From Chloroflexota bacterium (lineage in GTDB: Bacteria; Chloroflexota; Dehalococcoidia; Dehalococcoidales; RBG-16-60-22), in assembly GCA_025358235.1 (NCBI GenBank), contig JANYKH010000032.1, positions 1 through 10,050 of the forward strand: 10,050 nt of DNA, written 5' to 3'. The notes beneath the pieces are model-generated. The model saw only the letters and a list, made by a program, of their open reading frames with translations. It was not told the origin of the DNA and made no database searches. The translations under genes were made by a program, and so were the position numbers. Each line of letters begins with the position of its first letter. The stretch's first letter is position 1. Shown here piece by piece: positions 1 to 6,833 of the stretch.

Positions 1-218
1 AGATGGTCTCCCTTTCGGATGAAGTGATGATCATATCCGCCGAGGGCATGGTCACCAGCACTCCCGTCCGTGAAAAGGATCCCAAACAGGGCGGCATCTC
101 CATCCAGGGTCGCAATACTCAGGGTGTCAAGGTCATGACCCTCGAGTCCGGTGACAAAGTGGTGGCGCTGGCTGCTTATCAAAGTAAGTTGGATGCTGGT
201 GAAGCTCCCGCCGAATAA
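1..218 (+). CDS. gyrA: DNA gyrase subunit A, C-terminal end (5' end outside window)
   Basis: These are the last about 72 codons of a gene whose start lies before the window. Seen: the stretch contains DEVMIISAEGMVTSTPV, SIQGRNTQGVKVM and ESGDKVVALA, which match the last blade of the GyrA/ParC beta-pinwheel (pattern: D..miis..G...r.pv......gR.tqGVk.m.l..gD.vva.a). It then ends in a short acidic/Ala-rich tail with TAA at 216-218. Known for the family: GyrA forms the A2B2 gyrase that introduces negative supercoils, and the C-terminal pinwheel wraps DNA. The ATG at 3-5 is an internal methionine, not the start. The next gene overlaps its 3' end, suggesting coupled expression. ParC, the topoisomerase IV paralogue, cannot be fully excluded from this fragment because the catalytic Tyr domain and the GyrA-box are outside the window. 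Confidence 0.85.
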   Translation, partial: MVSLSDEVMIISAEGMVTSTPVREKDPKQGGISIQGRNTQGVKVMTLESGDKVVALAAYQSKLDAGEAPAE

Positions 219-756
219 CACCAGTCCTCAGTTCCGCGAATTTATAAAGGCCGCAGCATTGTTCTGCGGCCTTTATTTTGGCTCCGTAATTCTGCATGAA
301 ACTAGCCATGTCCTCGCCGCAGCCGTGGCGGGAATATCCCCCGAAGCTTTGTCTTTCGGCTGGTTCGGGGTCGGGCCGGGATTGATTCTGCCCTATGGTG
401 TTACCGAAGGCGCGCTTACTTTTATCCGTTTTGCCGGGGGAGTTGGGGCGGGTCTGGTTTACCTGCTGATATATTTGGGCATGGTGCGCTTTGGGGATAA
501 AGGCTGGACTAAAAAGAGTTGGGGAACCGGGAAGTGGTGGCTGCTTTTGGGACTACTTTGCTGGGGACTGTTTCAGGTCTGGAACGGCTATGTCGAAGGC
601 GCCTATTCTGATATTTACCGGGCTGGACTCATCTCCGCAATCTGGCCCTTCATCCTGTTCTTCCTGATGGCGTTGTGTCTTCAGGCCGTATTGGTGAGGT
701 TAATTAGCCGGCATCTGCCGCGGGAGATAATGGTAGATAAGAAGTCTGAAAGGTAG
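193..756 (+). CDS. Small integral membrane protein with HExxH motif, M50-like putative metalloprotease
   Basis: About 187 residues from the ATG at 193. Seen: a hydrophobic segment (about residues 18-34) leads straight into HETSH (H35, E36, H39), the zinc-binding HExxH signature placed in a membrane helix as in site-2-protease-like M50 proteins. Further hydrophobic stretches lie near 64-98, 115-130 and 144-171. N131 followed by SD (D140) is a candidate third ligand region resembling the N...SDG of M50B-like proteins. The canonical LDG/NPDG motif is not evident and no PDZ domain is present. The start is uncertain: ATG 193 or GTG 199 are both in frame, neither has a clear Shine-Dalgarno, and both overlap the gyrA end by 20-26 bases, so translation may be coupled to gyrA termination. 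An ATG at 151 is in frame but would lie deeper inside gyrA. The substrate is unknown. It could also be a catalytically inactive membrane protein. Confidence 0.65.
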   Translation: MLVKLPPNNTSPQFREFIKAAALFCGLYFGSVILHETSHVLAAAVAGISPEALSFGWFGVGPGLILPYGVTEGALTFIRFAGGVGAGLVYLLIYLGMVRFGDKGWTKKSWGTGKWWLLLGLLCWGLFQVWNGYVEGAYSDIYRAGLISAIWPFILFFLMALCLQAVLVRLISRHLPREIMVDKKSER

Positions 757-760
757 GGGT

Positions 761-826
761 GTCATTCCAGCGAAGGCAGGAATCCACCATATAAGGCCCG
801 GGTTCGGTGATTCCGACTTGCGTCGG
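761..826. repeat. Degenerate dispersed-repeat-like element with two hairpins
   Basis: The spacer between two convergent stop codons (756 and 844) holds two hairpins. The first is ATTCC-AG-C...G-CA-GGAAT at 764-783 (5 bp plus 2 bp, one A-A mismatch, GAAG loop). The second is CCGAC-TTGC-GTCGG at 813-826 (perfect 5 bp stem). The left edge GTCATTCC (761-768) and a decayed right edge around GGTAGTGATGG look like the ends of the dispersed element GTCATTCCCGCGAAAGCGGGAATC that I recall from several bacterial genomes. Neither hairpin is followed by a T-tract, so it is not a classical intrinsic terminator, although it may slow or end converging transcription. Confidence 0.45.
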
Positions 827-843
827 TAGTGATGGGGGTGGCC

Positions 844-2658
844 TTACCCCTTAAGGAACGCGCAGCCCACTTTCTCAATGCCGCAGGAGTTGCACCCGTC
901 ATACCGGCAATCGGGCGTTTCCCGGCCTTCCAGTGAAGCCTGGTACTCGTTCTTCAGGAATTCCGGGCTGACTCCGGTATCAATATGCGACCAGGGCAGC
1001 ACTTCATCCAGTCCGCGCTGCCGGTGGGCGTAAAATGACGGATCGAGGTTGTTTTCTTTAAACGACTCGGTCCAGTTTTCAAACTTGAAGAATTCAGACC
1101 ACGCGTCGAAGGTGGAACCCCGCCGCCACGCCCCCTCGATCACTTTTCCCATTCTTCTATCACCGCGGGAAAGGGTCGCCTCGAGTAAACTCACCCGCGG
1201 GTCGGTCCAGGATAGCTTCACACCCCGGCGGGTCAGGTTCCCCATCAGCAGGGACTGCTTCTCGTTAATCTGTTCAGCCTTGTCCTGCGGCACCCACTGG
1301 AAAGGTGTGTGAGCTTTGGGCACAAACGTGGAGACGCTCACTTTAATCTGGGGCTTGTGGCCGACCCTGCGGCCTACCTGGCGCACTTTCTCCACCAGTT
1401 CGATGATCTCACTGACGTCTGCCGTGGTCTCCGTGGGCAGTCCGATCATGAAGTACAATTTCATGCTGGTCCAGCCTCGGCTGAAAGCACTCTCGGCGGT
1501 CTGGAGCAGCCGTTCTTCCGGGACGTGCTTGTTCATCACCTTCCGCAGGCGTTCGCTGCCCGCTTCCGGAGCAAATGTCAGGCCGGTCTTGCCGTGCGAG
1601 GGCAAATTAGCCATCAGGGTCACTGAAAAACTGTCGATGCGCAGGCTCGGCAAAGAGACTTTTAGCCCCGGATACTTCTGGAGTAGTTCTTTCACCAGTT
1701 CATCGATGCCGGAATAGTCGCTGGTATTCAGGGAAATGAGCGACACTTCGTCATATCCGCAGTCCCGCACGATGTCGCCGGCGGCCTTAACTACTTCTTC
1801 ATGGCTGCGTTCCCGCACCGGCCGGTACACGATGCCTGCCTGACAAAAGCGGCAGCCGCAGGAACACCCGCGCTGAATCTCGATCGCGCCGCGGTCGTGG
1901 ATTGTCTCAATAAAGGGGATAACGGGGTTGGTCACGGCCGGATTCAGCTTCTCGACGATGCGGCGGTGGATGATGGCCGGGGCTTCGGGCACCGTCGGCT
2001 CAATGCTCTGCATGGTGCCGTCCGCGTTGAAAGAAACACGGTAAAAGGACGGCACGTAGACTCCCTGGATTTTAGCCGCCATCTTCAGTAATTCCAGTTT
2101 AGTCCCGCGTTTGCCGCCCTGTTTCCAGGCCCGCAGCGCCGCGATTAAGTCAAGTAATGTCTCTTCCCCGTCCCCGATTACCAGGATGTCGAAGAAGTCA
2201 GAAACCGGTTCCGGGTTCAGGGTGCAGGTGCCCCCGCCGATAACCAGCGGGTAAGACTCGTCACGGTCTGCGGCTCTCACAGGAATGCCGGCCAGATCAA
2301 GCATATTAAGGACGTTGGTATAAGTCAGCTCGTACCCGAGCGAAAACCCGATAACATCGAATTCTTTCAGTGGGTGTTTGGATTCCAGGCTGAAGAGGGG
2401 GATTTTCTCCCGGCGCATCGCGGTTTCCATGTCTGCCCATGGCGCAAAGACACGCTCACAGAGGAAATCCGGCTGTTTGTTGATGATTTCATAAATAATA
2501 GGCAGGGCCACGTTGGACATGCCTATTTCATAGGTGTCAGGATAGCTCAGGGCGAAGCGTAGATTGGTCTTGTCCCAATCTTTGGTGATGCTGTTCAATT
2601 CGCCGCCGGTATAGCGGGCAGGCTTCGCTACTTTTAAAAGAATGCTGTCCGGGATCAA
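844..2658 (-). CDS. B12-binding-type radical SAM protein (TIGR03960-like)
   Basis: 604 residues with a TTG start at 2656-2658. A good Shine-Dalgarno, AGGAG at 2665-2669, lies 6 bases upstream, which fixes this start. Domains seen: an N-terminal Rossmann-like part (about 30-175), with SYPDTYEIGMSN, FDVIGFSLGYE, VIGGGTCTLNPEP and DILVIGDGEET, as in B12-binding-type radical SAM proteins. A radical SAM core follows (about 255-455), with the CxxxCxxC iron-sulfur motif at C265, C269 and C272 inside EIQRGCSCGCRFC. Downstream are FAPEAGSERLR and KLYFMIGLPTET, typical of the family. The C-terminus carries a further Cys cluster, C584, C589, C592 and C599, likely an extra metal or cluster site. The DHxxG cobalamin-binding motif is not visible, so real cobalamin use is uncertain. 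The family is widespread and its reaction is unknown to me. The gene is monocistronic here, with an intrinsic terminator directly before its ribosome binding site. Confidence 0.88.
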   Translation of the reverse strand: MIPDSILLKVAKPARYTGGELNSITKDWDKTNLRFALSYPDTYEIGMSNVALPIIYEIINKQPDFLCERVFAPWADMETAMRREKIPLFSLESKHPLKEFDVIGFSLGYELTYTNVLNMLDLAGIPVRAADRDESYPLVIGGGTCTLNPEPVSDFFDILVIGDGEETLLDLIAALRAWKQGGKRGTKLELLKMAAKIQGVYVPSFYRVSFNADGTMQSIEPTVPEAPAIIHRRIVEKLNPAVTNPVIPFIETIHDRGAIEIQRGCSCGCRFCQAGIVYRPVRERSHEEVVKAAGDIVRDCGYDEVSLISLNTSDYSGIDELVKELLQKYPGLKVSLPSLRIDSFSVTLMANLPSHGKTGLTFAPEAGSERLRKVMNKHVPEERLLQTAESAFSRGWTSMKLYFMIGLPTETTADVSEIIELVEKVRQVGRRVGHKPQIKVSVSTFVPKAHTPFQWVPQDKAEQINEKQSLLMGNLTRRGVKLSWTDPRVSLLEATLSRGDRRMGKVIEGAWRRGSTFDAWSEFFKFENWTESFKENNLDPSFYAHRQRGLDEVLPWSHIDTGVSPEFLKNEYQASLEGRETPDCRYDGCNSCGIEKVGCAFLKG

Positions 2659-2671
2659 TATTTACTCCTGA

Positions 2672-2706
2672 CATAAAAAAGAGAGGACGCAGAAACCGCC
2701 TCTCTT
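2672..2706 (-). terminator. Intrinsic terminator directly upstream of the radical SAM start (possible attenuator)
   Basis: Read on the minus strand, AAGAGAGG (2706-2699) pairs with CCTCTCTT (2686-2679). The loop can form two further C-G pairs (2688-2689 with 2697-2698). The stem runs straight into a T-tract (plus-strand A run 2675-2680). Only 5 bases separate the T-tract from the AGGAG of the radical SAM gene. There is no room for a promoter between terminator and start, so every radical SAM transcript starting upstream must pass this structure. No T-run follows it on the plus strand, so it acts in the minus direction only. Confidence 0.75.
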
Positions 2707-2711
2707 AACGA

Positions 2712-2755
2712 CTACAACGTTATTTCATTGTAGCTTATTCCGGATTTTTAATGAA
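2712..2755 (-). promoter_or_regulatory. Candidate promoter of the radical SAM gene with inverted repeat over the -10
   Basis: On the minus strand a -10 TACAAT (plus 2727-2732) lies 17 bases after a weak -35 TTCATT (plus 2750-2755). Transcription would start near 2720, about 60 bases before the TTG. The -10 is covered by the inverted repeat CTACAA-N10-TTGTAG (2712-2733). A second inverted repeat, TAACG-N7-CGTTA (2706-2722), overlaps it and leads into the terminator hairpin. The first repeat could be an operator and the second a hairpin in the leader RNA. The -35 matches consensus at only three positions, so the promoter call is tentative. Confidence 0.4.
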
Positions 2756-2916
2756 GTTTTGAGTGTAATGCCGTGGTGGGACGCCGCCGGCGGCGAATCA
2801 ATCCGTGCGCGCTCTTTGAACGGTTATCGCCGGCAGTCCGCAGAAGGACGACAATGTAATGGGTTGGCCAGGACATCTTTCCCGTCCTCTAACTTATACT
2901 AGGTCATCGCAGGAAT

Positions 2917-2954
2917 AAAAAAGAAGGGGGGTCCGTTGCCGGCATCCCCCCTTC
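2917..2954 (-). terminator. Strong intrinsic terminator after the small Cys-rich gene
   Basis: On the minus strand GAAGGGGGG (2954-2946) pairs perfectly with CCCCCCTTC (2931-2923) around a 14-base loop. It is followed at once by six T (plus-strand A run 2917-2922). It lies 18 bases after the stop codon of the small gene at 2972 and is the first clear terminator after hrcA-grpE-dnaK on this strand, so it probably ends that whole operon. Confidence 0.88.
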
Positions 2955-2971
2955 AAGCCGCGGTTGCGGTG

Positions 2972-3064
2972 TTACTTCGCTGCCGCCTTCTTGGGTGCTT
3001 CTTTTTTGGTCGCTTTTTCGGCGGGCGCGCATTTCGCACCACAACCGCAACATTTACCTGCCAT
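2972..3064 (-). CDS. 30-residue Cys-rich, Lys/Ala-rich small protein (unrecognised)
   Basis: A 31-codon frame from ATG (3064-3062) to TAA (2974-2972). Seen: a good Shine-Dalgarno, AAAGGAG, lies 12-13 bases upstream of the ATG, and a perfect intrinsic terminator follows 18 bases after the stop, so signals at both ends support a real gene. The N-terminal half, MAGKCCGCGAKCAP, has four Cys in a CCxC...C arrangement (C5, C6, C8, C12), suggesting metal or iron-sulfur binding or a redox role. The C-terminal half, KATKKEAPKKAAAK, is a low-complexity basic Lys/Ala tail like those of nucleic-acid-binding proteins. There is no signal peptide or membrane segment. It begins 84 bases after the dnaK stop with no terminator between, so it may be co-transcribed with the heat-shock genes. 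I do not recognise the family. A metal-binding or stress role is inference only. Confidence 0.65.
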   Translation of the reverse strand: MAGKCCGCGAKCAPAEKATKKEAPKKAAAK

Positions 3065-3148
3065 ATTTATCTCTTTCTCCTTTTGCTTGAATTTTATCCA
3101 ATCGGCCCAGCCGGCCGGGATAAGCTCATAAATTAATTAAGCCCTATT

Positions 3149-5077
3149 CTACACTTCTCTGAATTCACCTTCAACTGTGCCCTCTTCCGGACCCTTGCCC
3201 TGGCCGGCGGGAGGCGGCTGTTCGCCGGGAGGAGGTTCGCCTCCGGGGGGCGGTTGCTGCTGCTGGCCGTACACGCTGGAGCCTATCTTTTGCATCGCCG
3301 TGGAAAGTTCTTCTGTGAGCTTGCGCGTGCCGTCAAGGTCCGTTCCCTGCAGGGAGGATTTCAGTGCGGTAATCTTGGTCTCGATTTCGGTACTGAGTTC
3401 CGCCGGAACCTTGTCCTTGTTATCCCTCAGTATCTTTTCAGCCTGGTAAACCAGGGTGTCAGCATTGTTCTTTACTTCGGCCTCTTCCTTGCGGCGGGCG
3501 TCTTCGGTAGCGTGGGCTTCAGCCTCGCGCTGCATCTTGGCCACCTCTTCCTTGCTCAGACCGCTGGATGAAGTGATTGTGATCTTCTGTTCGCGGCCGG
3601 AACCCTTATCCTTTGCCCGGGCGCTCAGTATGCCGTTGGCATCGATGTCAAAGGTGACCTCAACTTGAGGAATACCGCGCGGCGCGGGGAGAATACCGTC
3701 CAGCATGAACCGTCCCAGTGTGCGGTTGTCCGCCGCCATGGGGCGTTCGCCCTGAAGGACGTGGATTTCCACGCTCGGCTGATTGTCCGATGCCGTGCTG
3801 AAAATCTGGCTCTTGGCCGTGGGTACGGTGGTGTTGCGGGGGATGAGGGGTGTCGCTACGCCGCCCATGGTCTCGATGCCCAGAGTCAGGGGGATGATGT
3901 CCAGCAGCAATACTTCTTTGACCTCGCCCTTGAGGACAGCGCCCTGAATGGCCGCGCCGATGGCGACGGCTTCTTCCGGGTTAACGCCCTTGTTGGGTTC
4001 CCGTCCGAAGAACTGTTTTACTTTATCGTGGACCAGCGGCATGCGTGACTGTGACCCGACCATGATGACTTCATTCAGGTCAGAGGCTTTGATGCCTGCA
4101 TCGGTCAACGCCTGGCGGCACGGAATAAGTGATTTTTCAACCAGATCCATCACCAGCTGTTCCAGCTTGGAGCGGGTCAGCGTCATATTCAAGTGCTTGG
4201 GGCCGTTGGCGTCCGCCGTTATGAACGGCAGGTTGATTTCACTCTGCTGTGAGCTGGAAAGCTCGATCTTGGATTTTTCGGCAGCTTCCTTCAGGCGCTG
4301 GACGGCCGTTCTGTCCTGTCTCAGGTCGACACCGTTCTCGCGTTTGAATTCATCCGCCAGCCAGTCCATGATTTTCTGGTCGAAGTCTTCGCCGCCAAGG
4401 TGGGTGTCACCCGCGGTTGATTTCACCTGGAAGGTGCCCTCACCGATATCCAGGATGGAAATATCGAAGGTACCGCCGCCAAGGTCATAAACGGCGATGG
4501 TCGCTTCCTTCTTCTTATCGAGGCCGTAGGCCAGAGCTGCGGCTGTGGGCTCGTTGATGATGCGCAGTACGTTCAGACCGGCGATCTGGCCCGCATCCTT
4601 GGTAGCCTGGCGCTGGGCATCATTAAAATAGGCCGGAACTGTAATAACCGCCTCAGTCACCTTTTCACCGAGATAGGCTTCGGCATCGGCCTTAAGCCGC
4701 TGCAGGACCATGGCTGAAATTTCAGGCGGGCTATATTCCTTGCCGCCCATGAGCACACGGACCTCGTTATTGGGGCCGCGGATTACTTTATAGGTTTTGC
4801 GTTTCGCGTCTTCCTCGACGGTCAATTCACGGCCGGCGGGTTCGCCCCACTTGCGGCCCATGAAACGCTTGATGGCGTAAATGGTGTTATCCGGGTTGAC
4901 GATCGATTGGCGTTTCGCGATCTGTCCCACCAGACGTTCCCCGGTCTTGCTGACCGCGACGACAGACGGGATAGCGCGGGTACCCTCAGCGCCGGTTATC
5001 ACTACTGGCTCGCCGCCCTGCATGACAGCGACGACGCTTTTGGTCGTTCCCAGGTCAATTCCTACTGCTTTGGACAT
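3149..5077 (-). CDS. dnaK: Chaperone DnaK (Hsp70)
   Basis: 642 residues, full length for the family. ATP-dependent cytoplasmic chaperone that binds exposed hydrophobic peptides in cycles driven by a J-protein and GrpE. Seen: nucleotide-binding domain (about 1-385) with phosphate-1 GIDLGTTKS (6-14), [15 protein letters not shown] (173-187), phosphate-2 [10 protein letters not shown] (198-207), and adenosine motif VGSQSRMP (340-347, usually VGGSTRMP). Then the interdomain linker and substrate-binding domain, with [14 protein letters not shown] near 389-402 and [17 protein letters not shown] (441-457), and the helical lid (about 505-600). The tail is unusual: a Gln/Pro/Gly-rich stretch (about 605-630) before the terminal EGEFREV, in place of the usual Gly-rich linker. 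The ATG is preceded by AAGGAGGG, near-consensus, and directly abuts the grpE stop (TAG then ATG), so translation is coupled. No dnaJ follows. Confidence 0.98.
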   Translation of the reverse strand: MSKAVGIDLGTTKSVVAVMQGGEPVVITGAEGTRAIPSVVAVSKTGERLVGQIAKRQSIVNPDNTIYAIKRFMGRKWGEPAGRELTVEEDAKRKTYKVIRGPNNEVRVLMGGKEYSPPEISAMVLQRLKADAEAYLGEKVTEAVITVPAYFNDAQRQATKDAGQIAGLNVLRIINEPTAAALAYGLDKKKEATIAVYDLGGGTFDISILDIGEGTFQVKSTAGDTHLGGEDFDQKIMDWLADEFKRENGVDLRQDRTAVQRLKEAAEKSKIELSSSQQSEINLPFITADANGPKHLNMTLTRSKLEQLVMDLVEKSLIPCRQALTDAGIKASDLNEVIMVGSQSRMPLVHDKVKQFFGREPNKGVNPEEAVAIGAAIQGAVLKGEVKEVLLLDIIPLTLGIETMGGVATPLIPRNTTVPTAKSQIFSTASDNQPSVEIHVLQGERPMAADNRTLGRFMLDGILPAPRGIPQVEVTFDIDANGILSARAKDKGSGREQKITITSSSGLSKEEVAKMQREAEAHATEDARRKEEAEVKNNADTLVYQAEKILRDNKDKVPAELSTEIETKITALKSSLQGTDLDGTRKLTEELSTAMQKIGSSVYGQQQQPPPGGEPPPGEQPPPAGQGKGPEEGTVEGEFREV

Positions 5078-5602
5078 CTATTTTCCCTCCTTATTTTCGC
5101 ATAGCTCGCCATTTCCCACGATTACAATTGAGGGGCGGAGCAAGCGGTCGTGCAACATATAACCCTTTTGGACTTCGGTCAATATCATTCCCTCGGGGCC
5201 ATTTTGGTGGGTGCAGGCTTCGTGAACATGGGGGTTAAACAGTTCACCGACTGCCTTCACCGGCTTGAGTCCCTGGGCTTCCAGATTCGATTGTAATTTG
5301 CGGGCGATAAGACGGATGCCTTCTACCCAGCCGTTGCCTTTAAGTTCCGCCGGAACATTTTCCAGCGCGCGGTCAATGTCATCCAGCGCAGGCAGAATTG
5401 CCAGCAGGACCTGGGAGTTTCCAAAACGGGCGGTATCCTGTTTTTCAAGGTCGCACTGGCGCCGAAGGTTGACATAGTCAGCCTGTGCCCGCTTCCAGGA
5501 ATTCAGATAATCTTCAGCCTGCTTTTGGGCTACTTCCAGGCTTTTTTGTAAATCGCCGTCTGTGACAGCTTCATTTTGGGAAATTTCAGGATTTTCTTCC
5601 AT
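5078..5602 (-). CDS. grpE: Nucleotide exchange factor GrpE
   Basis: 174 residues, a normal GrpE length. It releases ADP from DnaK and so resets the chaperone cycle in the cytoplasm. Seen: an acidic N-terminus, a long helical coiled-coil part (about 18-65) with YLNSWKRAQADYVNLRRQ, the DDIDRALENVP helix (74-84), and the C-terminal beta domain with LFNPHVHEA (121-129) and the signature GYMLHDRLLRPSIVIV (147-162). The gene starts 9 bases after the hrcA stop. The likely ribosome binding site AGGGG overlaps that stop, so it depends on hrcA translation. Its own stop directly abuts the dnaK ATG. It shares the CIRCE-controlled promoter upstream of hrcA. Confidence 0.97.
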   Translation of the reverse strand: MEENPEISQNEAVTDGDLQKSLEVAQKQAEDYLNSWKRAQADYVNLRRQCDLEKQDTARFGNSQVLLAILPALDDIDRALENVPAELKGNGWVEGIRLIARKLQSNLEAQGLKPVKAVGELFNPHVHEACTHQNGPEGMILTEVQKGYMLHDRLLRPSIVIVGNGELCENKEGK

Positions 5603-5611
5603 TTTATGCCC

Positions 5612-6646
5612 CTAGTTTGAACTTGATCTGGCCTGTTTCCCGTACAGATTACCCACCAGCTCCGTCAGAATGATGGAGAGATAGTGGACAGACGGGATCG
5701 TATTAGAATAGGCCATTCTGGTAGGCCCCACCACCCCGATCGTGCCGGTAGCCTCAGGTATGCCGTACTGGCTGATAATCACGCTGCAGTTCTGGATGGC
5801 GGCGGACTTGTTTTCGCTGCCGATGATGACGTGAACGGTGTGTTCTTTGAGTTGCTCCGGACGGATCATCTTTAATAAAGTCCGTGATTCTACAAGCTCG
5901 ATGAGGTCTTTCATCTGTTTGCCGCCTGCGAATTCCGGTTGTTTGAGTATCAGGTGTAAACCGTCCAGGTAAGGAGCTTCAAATTCCTGTTCATCTTCCA
6001 GTTTCATGACCTGAGCGATAGTATCGGAGATCTGTTTTTCGATCGGGGTTAAATTTTCTAACTGCGGGTTCATACCCCGGGCGGTGATGCCACCAAAACT
6101 TTCATTGAACTTGTTGGCGGCGGTGGTCAGTGCAGCCTGGGATACGTTCGCATCAAAGGAGATTAATTTCTGCTTAACTTTCGGCCCCACCAGAATCAGG
6201 ACGAGCAGAGCCAGCCGGTCTTGCAGGCTGACCAACTCCACATATTTTATGCGGCAATCGTTCTGTTTGGGGGTGGCTACAACAGCCACGTTGCGGCTCA
6301 TTTCCGCGAGCATTGTGGCGGCCAGTTTCAGCCATTCGTCAACCTCTTTTTCTACCTGCATGAAGATGTGGCTTAAGAGGCGCTGGCGCTCTACCGGTAG
6401 GTTAAGGTTGGGCAGGGAATCAACATAAAGACGATAACCTTTGTCTGAGGGGATGCACCCTGCGGAAGTGTGTGCGCGAAGAACGTAGCCTTCCTGTTCC
6501 AGAATGGCGATTTCATTGCGTACGGTAGCCGAACTTACGGAGAGACCGGCATTTTGGGCCACGTTTTGAGATGACACCGGCGCCGCGTCCGTAATGTATT
6601 GGGATACAATATATTTAAGGATTAATTTCGTTCTGGCTGTCAGCAT
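5612..6646 (-). CDS. hrcA: Heat-inducible transcription repressor HrcA
   Basis: 344 residues, typical for HrcA. It binds the CIRCE operator as a dimer and represses chaperone operons. It is kept active by GroEL in well-studied bacteria, so misfolded protein relieves repression. Seen: an N-terminal winged helix-turn-helix (about 1-75) with VSSATVRNEIAILEQEGYV (37-55) and the wing HTSAGCIPSDKGYRLYVDSL (59-78), then the GAF-like and dimerisation part ending in GTIGVVGPTRMAYSNTIPSV near the C-terminus. The wing has Cys64 where Arg is usual (HTSAGRIP). First gene of the operon hrcA-grpE-dnaK. The ATG lies only 5 bases from the CIRCE arm, and no Shine-Dalgarno is visible at the normal distance, so initiation may be weak or unusual. 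The operator upstream implies autoregulation. Confidence 0.96.
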   Translation of the reverse strand: MLTARTKLILKYIVSQYITDAAPVSSQNVAQNAGLSVSSATVRNEIAILEQEGYVLRAHTSAGCIPSDKGYRLYVDSLPNLNLPVERQRLLSHIFMQVEKEVDEWLKLAATMLAEMSRNVAVVATPKQNDCRIKYVELVSLQDRLALLVLILVGPKVKQKLISFDANVSQAALTTAANKFNESFGGITARGMNPQLENLTPIEKQISDTIAQVMKLEDEQEFEAPYLDGLHLILKQPEFAGGKQMKDLIELVESRTLLKMIRPEQLKEHTVHVIIGSENKSAAIQNCSVIISQYGIPEATGTIGVVGPTRMAYSNTIPSVHYLSIILTELVGNLYGKQARSSSN

Positions 6647-6651
6647 TATCG

Positions 6652-6678
6652 TTAGCAGTCGCCCTGTCCGACTGCTAA
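6652..6678 (-). promoter_or_regulatory. CIRCE operator (HrcA binding site), compensated variant
   Basis: A perfect inverted repeat TTAGCAGTC (6652-6660), a 9-base spacer and GACTGCTAA (6670-6678). Geometry is exactly that of CIRCE (9-9-9), placed between the hrcA promoter and the hrcA ATG. The consensus arms are TTAGCACTC and GAGTGCTAA. Here the seventh base of the left arm is G instead of C, and the matching base of the right arm is C instead of G, so symmetry is fully kept. Confidence 0.93.
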
Positions 6679-6682
6679 TTTG

Positions 6683-6711
6683 AATCTACCACCTTCACAC
6701 CAAATTGTCAA
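6683..6711 (-). promoter_or_regulatory. Promoter of the hrcA-grpE-dnaK operon
   Basis: On the minus strand a perfect -35 TTGACA (plus 6706-6711), a 17-base spacer and -10 TAGATT (plus 6683-6688, four of six consensus bases). The predicted start falls near 6676, inside or at the edge of the CIRCE, so HrcA bound there would block initiation or early elongation. The 5' leader would be about 30 bases, mostly CIRCE. Confidence 0.8.
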
Positions 6712-6833
6712 GTGTTTTGAGGCTAAATCATGGCCGAAAACCCGGGGAAGAGGGTGTCTTGCCACGCGTAAAAACTAAGTAAAAATACTGTTCTTTGGTA
6801 CGATAAATTACCCGGATAACACTGCGAAAATTC

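Noticed and set aside
151..192. Upstream ATG (151) as start of the HExxH membrane protein
   Set aside because: It lies deep inside gyrA, the extra 14 residues look like out-of-frame gyrA sequence, and no ribosome binding site supports it. ATG 193 or GTG 199 is preferred.
1049..2562. Plus-strand open frames opposite the radical SAM gene
   Set aside because: Antisense shadows with no ribosome binding sites or recognisable domains.
2707..2916. Cobalamin or other known riboswitch before the B12-type radical SAM gene
   Set aside because: No B12-box, T-box or other recognisable aptamer core could be found on the minus strand, although the terminator itself looks regulatory.
3065..3148. Terminator between dnaK and the small Cys-rich gene
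   Set aside because: A GC-rich hairpin (CGGCC-N5-GGCCG) exists, but no T-tract follows, so read-through from dnaK is more likely.
3177..4490. Several plus-strand open frames opposite dnaK
   Set aside because: They lie wholly antisense to a highly conserved chaperone gene, resemble no family, and follow from GC-rich codon bias.
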